A stretch of DNA of 64,000 nucleotides from Providencia rettgeri (GTDB lineage Bacteria; Pseudomonadota; Gammaproteobacteria; Enterobacterales; Enterobacteriaceae), in contig NZ_CP053896.1 of the NCBI RefSeq assembly GCF_013255915.1, positions 1,550,001-1,614,000 of the forward strand, written 5' to 3'. Under the pieces are notes generated by a model. The model saw nothing but the letters and a program-made list of their open reading frames with translations. It was not told where the DNA came from and ran no database searches. The first letter of the stretch is position 1. The number at the start of each line of letters is the position of its first letter. The translations under genes and the position numbers were made by a program. This document shows, piece after piece, positions 8,968-18,351 of this stretch.

Positions 8968-10122
8968 ATGGAAACGTTAAAGCAAACTGTTGCCTCGTCG
9001 TTTGAAAAAACCTTTGGTTATCAACCTGAAATTTATGTTCAAGCGCCGGGGCGAGTGAATATTATCGGTGAACATACGGATTATAATGATGGCTTTGTTT
9101 TGCCTTGTGCGATTGATTACCAAACGATGACCGCAGCGGCTAAACGTGATGATCGTATCATCCGAGTCGTTGCGGCTGACTACCATAATGAATGTGACGA
9201 ATTCAGTTTGGATAGCGAAATTGCATTTTTGCCTGAAAAAATGTGGGCAAACTATATTCGCGGTGTCGTGAAGTTTCTCTTACAAAGAGGGCTTTTATTC
9301 AATGGTTGCGATATTGCAGTCAGTGGTAATGTGCCGCAAGGCGCGGGGTTAAGTTCTTCAGCCTCACTCGAAGTTGTGATTGGACAAACACTTAAGGCTT
9401 TGTATCAATTAGATATTAGCCAGCAAGATATCGCGCTTAATGGCCAACAAGCTGAGAACCAATTTGTTGGTTGTAACTGCGGTATTATGGACCAACTGAT
9501 TTCAGCGTGTGGTGATGAAGGCCATGCTCTATTGATTGATTGCCGCAGTTTGGCGCTATTTCCTATTTCCATACCTGATGATCTGGTTGTGATGATAATC
9601 AATTCAAATAAGCAACGGGGTTTGGTTGGAAGTGAATACAATACACGCCGCCAACAATGTGAAGAAGCTGCTAATTTGTTTGGGGTGAAAGCGTTACGTG
9701 ACATCACATTTGATGAGTTTTTACAGAAGCAACATCTATTATCGCCTATTGTTGCTAAGCGAGCCAAACACGTGATCAGTGAAAACGAACGCACTTTAGC
9801 GGCAGCAAAAGCATTAACACAAAATGATTTATTGCAGTTAAGTGAGTTAATGGCGCAATCCCATATTTCTATGCGTGATGATTTCGAAATCACCGTCAAA
9901 GAAATTGATACCTTAGTGGATATCGTTAAGTCCGTTTTAGGTGTTCAGGGTGGGGTACGAATGACAGGAGGAGGCTTTGGCGGCTGTGTGGTTGCACTGA
10001 TGCAGCAGCAATGTGTTCAACCGGTGATTGACGCGGTAGAAGCGCAATACCAGAAAATGACAGGCCTACAAGCCGATATTTATGTTTGCCAGCCAAGCTC
10101 AGGTGCGAGTGTGGTAAGTTAA
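8968..10122 (+). CDS. galK: Galactokinase
   Basis: A 384-residue GHMP kinase that phosphorylates galactose with ATP. Motifs seen are the signature [16 protein letters not shown] near the N-terminus, the ATP loop [11 protein letters not shown] in the middle, and [11 protein letters not shown] near the C-terminus. An AAGGA ribosome site lies 9 bp before the ATG. Third gene of galETKM, 68 bp after galT. Confidence 0.96.
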   Translation: METLKQTVASSFEKTFGYQPEIYVQAPGRVNIIGEHTDYNDGFVLPCAIDYQTMTAAAKRDDRIIRVVAADYHNECDEFSLDSEIAFLPEKMWANYIRGVVKFLLQRGLLFNGCDIAVSGNVPQGAGLSSSASLEVVIGQTLKALYQLDISQQDIALNGQQAENQFVGCNCGIMDQLISACGDEGHALLIDCRSLALFPISIPDDLVVMIINSNKQRGLVGSEYNTRRQQCEEAANLFGVKALRDITFDEFLQKQHLLSPIVAKRAKHVISENERTLAAAKALTQNDLLQLSELMAQSHISMRDDFEITVKEIDTLVDIVKSVLGVQGGVRMTGGGFGGCVVALMQQQCVQPVIDAVEAQYQKMTGLQADIYVCQPSSGASVVS

Positions 10123-10157
10123 AACCAAATTAATAAATTGAAAAAAGTTGACATAAC

Positions 10158-11189
10158 ATGCTGTTTAATCAAGAAAAAAATCAGACGCCCAAAGTCGTAG
10201 AGTTAACCAATAAAAATGACATGAAAATTGTCCTGACAAGTTTAGGGGCAAGCTGGGTAAGTTGCATTTTGCCGCTAATACATGGGAAACGAGATGTGGT
10301 TCTAGGTTCACCAAATATGGATAAACAAAAGGAACAAGACGTGTATTTGGGCGCGACAGTCGGGCGCGTAGCTAACCGTATAGCGAATGCACGTTTTTCT
10401 ATTCATGGTGAAAATTATTCAGTATCAGCCAATCAAGAGCCGCATTGTTTACATGGTGGGCAGGACAATTTTAGTTATCGGATTTGGGCCATATCACAAC
10501 CTAGTACTCAACAGGCTATTTTTTCACTCATTTCACCCGACGGTGACCAAGGTTTTCCCGGGGAATTGAAAGTTGAGGTGAGTTATGAGTTAACGGATGA
10601 AAATCAAGTGATTATCCGTTATAAGCACCAAGCTACAAAGGCCTGTCCTGTAAACCTAACCAACCATACTTATTTTAATTTGGCGGGTGAAGGTAGTGAA
10701 AAGACAGCGCTAGATCATGCTCTTACGATTTACAGTGACTGTTATTTACCCACAGATAAAGCAGGGATCCCTAGCGGAGAGTGGCGTAATGTCACTGGTA
10801 GTTATTTTGATTTTCGCCAAAGCAAACTCATTGGCCGTGACTTTCTACAAGATCACGACCAAATTTCTGCTGGGGGATATGACCACACTTTTATGCTAGA
10901 TACAGCCCGTATTGATGGGCGGCAAACGGTGGCATCGTTGAGTGCTCCTGAGGGAGACGTAAAGATGAATATTTCTACAACGATGCCCTCTATGCAGTTG
11001 TATACAGGGAATTATTTAATTTCAGTTGCGGGTAAAACAAAATCTTATACGCCTTTTTCTGGGGTTGCATTTGAAACACAGTTTCCACCTGATGCTGTTA
11101 ATCACCCTGAATGGGGAGAACGATACAGCCCGATTTCACAGCCTAATCAAATTTATTGTAGTGAAACCTGCTATCAATTTATTTTCTAA
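10158..11189 (+). CDS. galM: Galactose mutarotase (aldose 1-epimerase)
   Basis: A 343-residue beta-sandwich enzyme that converts beta- to alpha-galactose, the form that GalK uses. The family residues NRIANARF, HCLHGG and NLTNHTYFNLAG (catalytic His) and a FETQFPPDAVNH stretch near the C-terminus (catalytic Glu) are present. Last gene of galETKM, followed by a strong terminator at 11204. E. coli GalM is 346 residues, so it is full length. Confidence 0.93.
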   Translation: MLFNQEKNQTPKVVELTNKNDMKIVLTSLGASWVSCILPLIHGKRDVVLGSPNMDKQKEQDVYLGATVGRVANRIANARFSIHGENYSVSANQEPHCLHGGQDNFSYRIWAISQPSTQQAIFSLISPDGDQGFPGELKVEVSYELTDENQVIIRYKHQATKACPVNLTNHTYFNLAGEGSEKTALDHALTIYSDCYLPTDKAGIPSGEWRNVTGSYFDFRQSKLIGRDFLQDHDQISAGGYDHTFMLDTARIDGRQTVASLSAPEGDVKMNISTTMPSMQLYTGNYLISVAGKTKSYTPFSGVAFETQFPPDAVNHPEWGERYSPISQPNQIYCSETCYQFIF

Positions 11190-11203
11190 ATCTATATATG
11201 ATT

Positions 11204-11231
11204 AACACCGCATCTAAGCGGTGTTTTTTTT
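11204..11231 (+). terminator. Terminator of galETKM
   Basis: AACACCGC and GCGGTGTT form an 8-bp stem with a 6-base loop, followed by a run of T. Confidence 0.9.
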
Positions 11232-11339
11232 GCACGATAAATCCATTATTTTACTTTAAATAATTTTAAAATGCGTTATGCCATTGTTTTTAATTCTAGC
11301 TCATTGTTTAATAAGCCATCCTAATTGTAGAGGTGCACA

Positions 11340-12344
11340 ATGGCGACAATCAAAGATGTGGCAAAAGAAGCAGGTGTTTCGGTTGCAACTGTTTCTCGAG
11401 TGATTAACCAATCACCGAAGGCAAGCCAAGCTTCTATTGCATCAGTAAAGAGTGCAATGAATAAGCTAGGTTATCGTCCCAATGCCGCTGCGCGAGCTCT
11501 TGTGAACCAAAGTTCAAATACCATTGGGGTGTTAGTTAACGATGTTTCCGACCCTTTTTTTGGCGTTATGGTCAAAGCCGTTGATGCCGTAGCGCATAAA
11601 AATGGTAAACATATTCTGATTTGTAATGGTTACCATAATGCCAAGGAAGAGCGCCAATCGATTGAGTTGTTGATTAACAACCGCTGTGATGCTTTGGTTA
11701 TCCACTCTAAAGCCCTGGATGATGCTGAACTGCTTCAATATGCAAAAGAAGTCCCAAGTATGGTACTGATCAACCGCCATATTGATGAAATTGCAACCCG
11801 TTGTATTTCTTTAAATAACTACAAGGGCGCATATTTAGCGACAGAACATCTTATTCGACATGGGCATACTAAAATTGCGTACATTTCATCAAATCACCAA
11901 ATTGAGGATGCGGTACAGCGTTTACAGGGTTATCGAGATGCGTTAAAAAATAATGGTATTCAACTGTCTGATAGTTATATTGAATATGGCGCTCCTTATG
12001 GGGAAGGTGGGGAGCAAGCGATGACTAACTTACTGATAAAATCACTCGAAATCACAGCGGTCGTGGGTTACAACGATTTTATGGCCGCGGGAGCCATCGC
12101 GGTATTAGATGAAAATGAAATTCACTCACCAGAACAGGTCTCGGTTATTGGTTTTGATGATGTGTTGATTGCCCGCTATATCCATCCACGCTTAACAACA
12201 ATTCGTTATCCTATCCAAATGATGGCAGAAAAAGCCACACAACTAGCACTTTCTTTAGCGAGAGGGGAAAAAACGACAGGTGAAAGTTTGATTTACTCTC
12301 CGACATTGGTTCAACGTAATTCAGTTAGGCCTTTGCACGCCTAA
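11340..12344 (+). CDS. GalR/GalS-type LacI-family repressor
   Basis: 334 residues. A LacI helix-turn-helix (TIKDVAKEAGVSVATVSRVI) at the N-terminus is followed by a hinge ending near ALVNQSS and a periplasmic-binding-like sugar domain. It lies between galM and the galactose symporter, and both flanking units carry GalR-like operators. It is therefore almost surely the galactose-responsive regulator. I cannot separate galR from galS by eye. An AGAGGTG ribosome site precedes the ATG. I see no operator in its own short upstream region. Confidence 0.88.
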   Translation: MATIKDVAKEAGVSVATVSRVINQSPKASQASIASVKSAMNKLGYRPNAAARALVNQSSNTIGVLVNDVSDPFFGVMVKAVDAVAHKNGKHILICNGYHNAKEERQSIELLINNRCDALVIHSKALDDAELLQYAKEVPSMVLINRHIDEIATRCISLNNYKGAYLATEHLIRHGHTKIAYISSNHQIEDAVQRLQGYRDALKNNGIQLSDSYIEYGAPYGEGGEQAMTNLLIKSLEITAVVGYNDFMAAGAIAVLDENEIHSPEQVSVIGFDDVLIARYIHPRLTTIRYPIQMMAEKATQLALSLARGEKTTGESLIYSPTLVQRNSVRPLHA

Positions 12345-12376
12345 GTATTTTATAGCCCATAGAGTTACGAAAATAA

Positions 12377-12392
12377 GTGTAAACGTTTTCAT
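12377..12392. promoter_or_regulatory. GalR-like operator, distal to sglT
   Basis: GTGTAAACGTTTTCAT has a perfect left half of the GalR operator and a degenerate right half. It is centred 181 bp upstream of the second site at 12558. Confidence 0.65.
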
Positions 12393-12557
12393 TAATATTT
12401 GATGAACTTCACGAATTTATTAAAATCTAGATTACTTCCTGGTACCTTCTCTTCTATCACCTATGAAAATTTACATTAATTTCTGCTATTTAGTCCATTA
12501 AGTTAATTCTTTAGAGGATATTGTGAAAATATGTGATTCATCTAACGGTGATATTTT

Positions 12558-12573
12558 GTGGTAACGTTTACAC
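12558..12573. promoter_or_regulatory. GalR-like operator, proximal to sglT
   Basis: GTGGTAACGTTTACAC has a perfect right half and a degenerate left half, 35 bp before the sglT start. Together with the site at 12377 it could allow DNA looping. Confidence 0.72.
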
Positions 12574-12607
12574 TTGCTTTGTTATCACTTGGCGAAGGAA
12601 TTTGATT

Positions 12608-14239
12608 ATGCAAACTGAAGGGGTTGGGTTAAGCACATTAGATTACGGAATATTCATTCTGTATGTGCTTATCATTATTAGTGTTGGTCTTTGGGTTTCT
12701 CGAGATAAAAAAGGACAAAAGAAAGGTACAAAAGACTATTTTCTAGCAGGAAAAACATTACCTTGGTGGGCTATTGGTTCTTCACTGATTGCGGCAAATA
12801 TATCAGCAGAGCAATTTATTGGTATGTCGGGCTCTGGTTTTTCAATAGGTTTGGCTATCGCATCCTATGAATGGATGGCAGCACTAACACTGATCATTGT
12901 CGCAAAATACTTCATGCCCGTGTTTATTGATAAAGGTATTTTTACCATTCCAGAGTTTGTTGAAAAACGTTTCAATAAAACGTTAAAAACGATCTTAGCC
13001 GTGTTCTGGTTGGCATTATTTATCTTTGTTAATTTAACTTCAGTTCTCTATTTAGGGTCGTTAGCATTACAAACAATCCTAGGTATTCCAATGCATTATG
13101 CTATTTTCGGCTTAGCATTATTTGCAGTGATTTACTCTCTTTATGGCGGGCTATCTGCGGTTGCGTGGACGGATGTTGTACAAGTTTTCTTCTTAATTTT
13201 AGGCGGCTTTTTAACCACGATAATGGCGGTGAGCTATATTGGCGGTGATGCGGGGTTATTCGCAGGTATGAGCCGTATGGCAAGTGAAGCGCCTGCGCAT
13301 TTTGAAATGATTTTAAGCCAAGACAACCCACAGTTTAGTAATTTACCCGGTATTGCAGTGTTAATTGGCGGTTTATGGGTTGCCAATTTATATTACTGGG
13401 GCTTCAACCAATATATTATTCAACGTGCATTAGCCGCTAAGTCTATTAATGAAGCGCAAAAAGGCTTGGTTTTCGCAGCATTTCTCAAACTTATTGTCCC
13501 AATCCTTGTTGTCGTACCGGGTATTGCGGCATTTGTGATAGTTTCTGACCCTGCATTACTGGCGGGATTAGGAACGATGGCACAAGAACATATGCCAACA
13601 TTGGCCCAAGCGGACAAAGCTTACCCATGGTTAACACAATTCTTACCCGTAGGCGCTAAAGGGGTTGTGTTTGCGGCATTAGCTGCGGCTATCGTTTCTT
13701 CTTTAGCTTCCATGTTGAACTCAGTGGCAACTATTTTCACCATGGATATCTACAAAGAATACATTGCTCCATCAACCGCGGACCATAAATTAGTGAATGT
13801 CGGGCGGATTAGTGCAGTTGTTGCGTTAATCGTCGCATGCTTCATCGCCCCATTACTGGGTAACATTGGACAAGCTTTCCAATATATTCAGGAATATACC
13901 GGGTTAGTTAGCCCAGGTATCTTAGCGGTATTCTTATTAGGTCTATTTTGGAAGAAAACCAATGCGAAAGGCGCGATTATCGGTGTGCTGCTCTCAATTC
14001 CGTTTGCATTATTCTTAAAACTAATGCCGTTAGGTATGCCATTCCTTGACCAAATGATGTACACCTTCTTCTTTACTGCGGTGGTGATTGGTTTAATTAG
14101 CCTGACAACGGCAAAAGAAGATGACTGTGAAGGGGCTATTATCCTAACGTCGGAGACTTTTAAAACATCGACAGGCTTCAATATCGCATCATACGCAATT
14201 ATGGTTATCTTATGTGTGCTATATGCGCTGTTCTGGTAA
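12608..14239 (+). CDS. sglT: Na+/galactose(glucose) symporter, SSS family
   Basis: A 543-residue inner-membrane protein with about 14 helices, closely like Vibrio vSGLT. From this start the key residues fall at the vSGLT positions: Gln69, Glu88, Asn260, the gate Tyr263 and Lys294. This confirms both the identity and the start. A GTG 75 bp upstream is in frame but would put the proximal operator inside the gene; AAGGAA precedes the ATG at 12608. It imports galactose with sodium and feeds galETKM. The rich terminator at 14281 closes the unit. Confidence 0.93.
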   Translation: MQTEGVGLSTLDYGIFILYVLIIISVGLWVSRDKKGQKKGTKDYFLAGKTLPWWAIGSSLIAANISAEQFIGMSGSGFSIGLAIASYEWMAALTLIIVAKYFMPVFIDKGIFTIPEFVEKRFNKTLKTILAVFWLALFIFVNLTSVLYLGSLALQTILGIPMHYAIFGLALFAVIYSLYGGLSAVAWTDVVQVFFLILGGFLTTIMAVSYIGGDAGLFAGMSRMASEAPAHFEMILSQDNPQFSNLPGIAVLIGGLWVANLYYWGFNQYIIQRALAAKSINEAQKGLVFAAFLKLIVPILVVVPGIAAFVIVSDPALLAGLGTMAQEHMPTLAQADKAYPWLTQFLPVGAKGVVFAALAAAIVSSLASMLNSVATIFTMDIYKEYIAPSTADHKLVNVGRISAVVALIVACFIAPLLGNIGQAFQYIQEYTGLVSPGILAVFLLGLFWKKTNAKGAIIGVLLSIPFALFLKLMPLGMPFLDQMMYTFFFTAVVIGLISLTTAKEDDCEGAIILTSETFKTSTGFNIASYAIMVILCVLYALFW

Positions 14240-14280
14240 TCCAAAACTTCTAACAAGCTGATAAGTAAAATGATAGCACG

Positions 14281-14312
14281 AGGCGGGAAAGGTCATTCCC
14301 GCCTTATTTTTT
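14281..14312 (+). terminator. Terminator of sglT
   Basis: AGGCGGGAA pairs with TTCCCGCCT across a 6-base loop, followed by a T-rich stretch. Confidence 0.88.
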
Positions 14313-14500
14313 GCGTTTGTTAACTTAAATAATGACCTAATACTCGCATCGAGATCATTTTCGTTATTCTTGACTAATAATCTCCCTTCCTTATGTATGG
14401 TTAATTGTGTTTAATCTGATTTTTTTAATAACTATTTGTTATAAGCAAATATGCCAAATTGATTTTAATTTGACTTATTTTTAGGAATAATACTGAGACT

Positions 14501-14519
14501 TATTATTATTATCATTGGA
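14501..14519. promoter_or_regulatory. Fur box-like sequence before the siderophore receptor
   Basis: TATTATTATTATCATTGGA, read on the other strand, matches about 13 of 19 Fur consensus bases. It sits just before the receptor start, where iron repression would be expected. Confidence 0.5.
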
Positions 14520-14527
14520 ACTATTTT

Positions 14528-16603
14528 GTGAAAAATTTAGGTTTATTTCGTTTACATCAGGTTGCCATTTTCACCCTATTAGCGCTGGCTGTTCAAAACC
14601 AATCCATGGCAAATGAACAAAATAGCGACAAAAAAGACTCTTTCATTGTCAGTGCACAAGCACTCAAAGTGAATACTGCGCTGCAAGAAACGCCAAAATC
14701 TGTTTCAATTATTACGGAACAAGATTTGACCATACATGCTCCGCAAAAAATTGATGAAGCACTTCGCTATACCTCGGGGGTTGTTGCACAACCTTATGGG
14801 GCTGATAATGATACGGACTGGTTCAAAGTTCGCGGTTTTGATGCCGCAACTTATTTAGATAATAGCCGGTTATATCGAGATGGCTACTACACTTGGCTAC
14901 TTGAACCTTATGGATTGGAAAGTATTGAAGTCGTGAAGGGGTCATCAGCCGTTCTCTTTGGCGAATCCACTCCTGGAGGCGCTGTTAACTTAGTAACGAA
15001 AAAGCCATCTATTAATGCTAAAAATGAAATATTTTTAGAAGCGGGTAATAACGATCATCAAGCGCTAGGCTTTGATCTTTCTACAGCATCAGCCGATGCA
15101 GGTGCCCGCTACCGTTTAGTGGGAACGATGAAAAAATCGGATGGGGAACTCAAAGGCACGGATAATAAACGTATTTATCTGGCGCCAAGTGCGGCATTTG
15201 ACTTGTCTGATCAGACAGTACTTACGTTAATGGGGACGTATCTGCACGATGATGGTACGCCCACGAATCCTTTTTTCCCAGCGGCGGGAACATTAATTCA
15301 CTCTAATTACGGTAAAATTAAGCCATCAACCAATTTAGGTGAGCCTGATTACGATAAATACAAGCGGACTCAGTTCTCAGTGGGTTATTTATTAGAACAT
15401 CAATTTAATGATGAGTGGCGTTTTGCGCAGCGTGTAAATTATGGTTACAACGACCTAACACTCAGAAGTGTTTATGCTTTCTTTAATGCAGACCCTACCG
15501 TGCAGGAATTGGGGCAAGGTATTGTTTTTCGCGATGGTAAAAACCAAAGTTTTAGTTTTGATAACAATATCGTCGGTGAATGGGATAGTGAGCGGTTTGA
15601 AAATACCTTACTTGCGGGTATTGAATTCCAATATCATCAAACCAAAGGCGATGAACAGGATAATTATGCTTTTGGTAAAATTAACCCGTGGAAGCCAGTT
15701 TATGGGCACTATACCCCACTTGACCCATCAAATAACATTCATCGCACTATTGATAAAACACAAGCTAGTATTTATTCACAATACCAAACAAAGCTTGATA
15801 GCAAATGGATTGGGGTCGTTGGTGCACGTTATGATTGGGTAAAAACTGAAAATAAAGCACATAAAAAAGCAGAAGATGAGTCTAGAAATGATGGGCAGAT
15901 GAGTTTAAATGCGGGTTTAATGTATATTGCTGACAATGGCATTTCACCTTATTTAAATTACTCTCAATCTTTTGAAGTTCAATCGACAATCGACCCAACA
16001 ACCCAAAAACTGTATAAACCACTTAAAGGTGAGCAATTTGAAGCAGGTATCAAATATACACCTTATTTTATGGATGGTTATTGGAATATTGCTTGGTTCG
16101 ATATCGAACAAAAAAATGCGTTAGTCACAACTCCTGAACACCCTGTTGCAACACAAACAGGTAAAGTCACTTCACAAGGTATAGAAACAGAACTATTTGC
16201 AAGTGTTACTGATAATTGGGATATTAAAGCGACATACACTTATACCAATGCGAAAACAGATCAAACAGGTGGTAAGGGACGTAAACAGGCTGGTATGATC
16301 CCCAAACATATGGCGACTGTCTGGACTGACTACGAAATTCCAATCGTGAGTAACCAGTCGTTAAAACTCGGAACTGGTATTCGCTATTATGGTCAATCAA
16401 AGGATAACCCAGCAAGCAGCAACCTTTCTGTTCCTAGTGCGACGCTCTGGGATATGGCCGCGATATATCAATTATCGAACAATTGGCAGTTCCAGTTCAA
16501 TATGAATAACATCCTCAATAAAGAGTATGTTTCATCCTGTGATACCTGGTGCTATTACGGCCAATCGCGCTCATTTGTGTTACAAACAAAGTACACTTGG
16601 TAA
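14528..16603 (+). CDS. TonB-dependent hydroxamate siderophore receptor (FhuA/FoxA-like)
   Basis: A 691-residue outer-membrane receptor. A signal peptide (about 1-28, ending SMA), a TonB-box-like DSFIVSA, a plug domain (RYTSGVVAQPYG to GGAVNLVTKKP) and a 22-strand barrel ending in an aromatic residue can be seen. It starts at a GTG. The following fhuC-, fhuD- and fhuB-like genes give the fhuACDB order, so the ligand is probably ferrichrome, ferrioxamine or coprogen. FhuA and FoxA cannot be told apart by eye. Confidence 0.87.
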   Translation: MKNLGLFRLHQVAIFTLLALAVQNQSMANEQNSDKKDSFIVSAQALKVNTALQETPKSVSIITEQDLTIHAPQKIDEALRYTSGVVAQPYGADNDTDWFKVRGFDAATYLDNSRLYRDGYYTWLLEPYGLESIEVVKGSSAVLFGESTPGGAVNLVTKKPSINAKNEIFLEAGNNDHQALGFDLSTASADAGARYRLVGTMKKSDGELKGTDNKRIYLAPSAAFDLSDQTVLTLMGTYLHDDGTPTNPFFPAAGTLIHSNYGKIKPSTNLGEPDYDKYKRTQFSVGYLLEHQFNDEWRFAQRVNYGYNDLTLRSVYAFFNADPTVQELGQGIVFRDGKNQSFSFDNNIVGEWDSERFENTLLAGIEFQYHQTKGDEQDNYAFGKINPWKPVYGHYTPLDPSNNIHRTIDKTQASIYSQYQTKLDSKWIGVVGARYDWVKTENKAHKKAEDESRNDGQMSLNAGLMYIADNGISPYLNYSQSFEVQSTIDPTTQKLYKPLKGEQFEAGIKYTPYFMDGYWNIAWFDIEQKNALVTTPEHPVATQTGKVTSQGIETELFASVTDNWDIKATYTYTNAKTDQTGGKGRKQAGMIPKHMATVWTDYEIPIVSNQSLKLGTGIRYYGQSKDNPASSNLSVPSATLWDMAAIYQLSNNWQFQFNMNNILNKEYVSSCDTWCYYGQSRSFVLQTKYTW

Positions 16604-16611
16604 TTTTAAAA

Positions 16612-16640
16612 AAGGCATGCTAATAATGTTGGCATGCCTT
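16612..16640 (+). terminator. Intercistronic hairpin between receptor and fhuC
   Basis: AAGGCATGC and GCATGCCTT form a perfect 9-bp stem with an 11-base loop. No T run follows, so it is more likely an attenuator or mRNA-stability element than a full terminator. Confidence 0.55.
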
Positions 16641-16651
16641 GAGTCCTTTCT

Positions 16652-17434
16652 ATGTTTCGATTAGCAAATATTAATATCGTTCGCGATCATCGTTCTATTT
16701 TATCTATAGATTCGTTAAATATACCCACAACAGAACTCACAGTGGTTCTTGGTCATAATGGTTCAGGAAAATCTACACTGGTTAATCTCCTTTCTGGGCA
16801 GATGGCACCGGATAGCGGGCAAATTGATTTAAATGGCACGAGTCTTTCTCAATATAAAACGAAAGAATTAGCGCAAAAAATCGCATATTTACCACAAAAA
16901 CTGCCAGCCTCAGCGGGGCTGTCTGTGAAAGAACTTGTGCGGTTAGGGCGTTTTCCGTGGCGAGGTGCACTTGGTCGCTGGCAAGCTGACGATGAAATTA
17001 TTATCCAACAAGCGATGGAGAAAGCTGGGGTTGAGGGGTTTTCCGCGAACTTAGCGGACAACTTGTCTGGTGGAGAGCGCCAGCGCGCATGGGTTGCCAT
17101 GTTACTTGCTCAACAATCACCAGTTTTAATACTGGATGAACCGACTTCTGCATTAGATATTCACCATCAATACCAGTTAATGAATTTATTGAGTGAGCTT
17201 AATAAAGTTCATGGGATTGGTGTGATTGTGATCCTTCATGACCTCAACCTTTCTTTACGGTATGCAACACACATCGTGGCATTAAAAAAAGGGAAAATAG
17301 AATTTGAGGGAAAAAGCGTTCTTCTCCATGATGAAGCAAGGCTATCGTCACTCTACGATACTCCGATTAAATTAATACCACACCCTAGTTTTCCAGAGTC
17401 AGAACATCATAGGGTTGCTATCGTATGCGCTTAA
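16652..17434 (+). CDS. fhuC: Fe3+-hydroxamate ABC transporter ATP-binding protein
   Basis: A 260-residue ATPase that drives FhuB. Walker A GHNGSGKST is at 34-42, the signature LSGGERQ at 138-144, Walker B VLILDEPTS at 158-166, and the switch His in VILHDLN near 195. It has the usual FhuC/FecE length. It overlaps the fhuD-like gene by 10 bp. Its ribosome site is weak, which fits expression by coupling or reduced level after the hairpin at 16612. Confidence 0.9.
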   Translation: MFRLANINIVRDHRSILSIDSLNIPTTELTVVLGHNGSGKSTLVNLLSGQMAPDSGQIDLNGTSLSQYKTKELAQKIAYLPQKLPASAGLSVKELVRLGRFPWRGALGRWQADDEIIIQQAMEKAGVEGFSANLADNLSGGERQRAWVAMLLAQQSPVLILDEPTSALDIHHQYQLMNLLSELNKVHGIGVIVILHDLNLSLRYATHIVALKKGKIEFEGKSVLLHDEARLSSLYDTPIKLIPHPSFPESEHHRVAIVCA

Positions 17435-18351
17435 GAATCAATTTGCTTGGCCTTATTTTATTAACAAGTACATTAGTATGCTCATTTTATACACGGGCTT
17501 ATTCTGTTACGGACAGTCGTGGTATTGTCGAGTTCAATTCGCCGCCTCAGCGCGTTGTGGTTTTAGATTGGGATTTGCTGGAACAGCTATTAACGCTTGA
17601 AATTACGCCTGTTGGGGCCACGGAATTAGAGAGTTACAAGCAATGGGTTGTTGACCCAGCTGTTCCTTCTTCGGTCAAAGAGGTGGGTACGCGAGCTGAG
17701 CCTAATTTAGAGCAAATTGCCGCATTGAAACCTGATGTTATTATTGCAAGTAGCGCGCAAGAAGATTTACTGCCTTTATTGGAAAAAATAGCGCCAGTCG
17801 TTTATTTATCAAATTTTGCACGTCAAGATGATTCAGGGCTTGTAGCCATTGCTCATTTTAAAACGTTGGCTCGCTTATTTGAGAAGACGTCTTTTGCCGA
17901 TGAATATTTAGTGAAAATGGATAAACGTTTTGCTGAATTAAGATCACAACTTGAACGTGCTTTTACAACGAAACCAAGTGTTGCTGCTATCCGGTTTTCA
18001 AGTTTAAGCACTATTTTTCTTTATACTGAGAATTCAACACTCAATTATGTTCTTGAACAGCTTGCATTAAAGCCTGCTATTTTAGTCCCCGCACGTCCTT
18101 GGGGAATAGAGCAGAGACGAATAAATTCATTGCAGTTTATAAATGATGGGTACGTGTTATACATCAAACCATTTGTAGAAGAAAAAAAACTGAATGATTC
18201 CATATTATGGCAGTCGATGCCTTTTGTTAAACAAGGGCGGATAAATAGTGTTCGTCCCGTTTGGAATTATGGTGGTGTCTTTTCCTTGCAATTAATGGCG
18301 GAAGCATTAACAGAAAGCTTATTACAGGTTGCTCCTCATAATGACAACTAA
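17425..18351 (+). CDS. fhuD: Fe3+-hydroxamate periplasmic binding protein
   Basis: 308 residues with a signal peptide (about 1-27) and a TroA/FhuD-type binding fold (DSRGIVEFNSPPQRVVVLDW, then PVGATELE). It hands ferric hydroxamates from the receptor to FhuB. It overlaps fhuC by 10 bp and fhuB by about 11 bp, so the three genes are coupled. Confidence 0.88.
   Translation: MRLRINLLGLILLTSTLVCSFYTRAYSVTDSRGIVEFNSPPQRVVVLDWDLLEQLLTLEITPVGATELESYKQWVVDPAVPSSVKEVGTRAEPNLEQIAALKPDVIIASSAQEDLLPLLEKIAPVVYLSNFARQDDSGLVAIAHFKTLARLFEKTSFADEYLVKMDKRFAELRSQLERAFTTKPSVAAIRFSSLSTIFLYTENSTLNYVLEQLALKPAILVPARPWGIEQRRINSLQFINDGYVLYIKPFVEEKKLNDSILWQSMPFVKQGRINSVRPVWNYGGVFSLQLMAEALTESLLQVAPHNDN

Noticed and set aside
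9405-9899. 164-codon frame antisense to galK
   Set aside because: Lies wholly inside galK, no recognisable protein features; a shadow frame.
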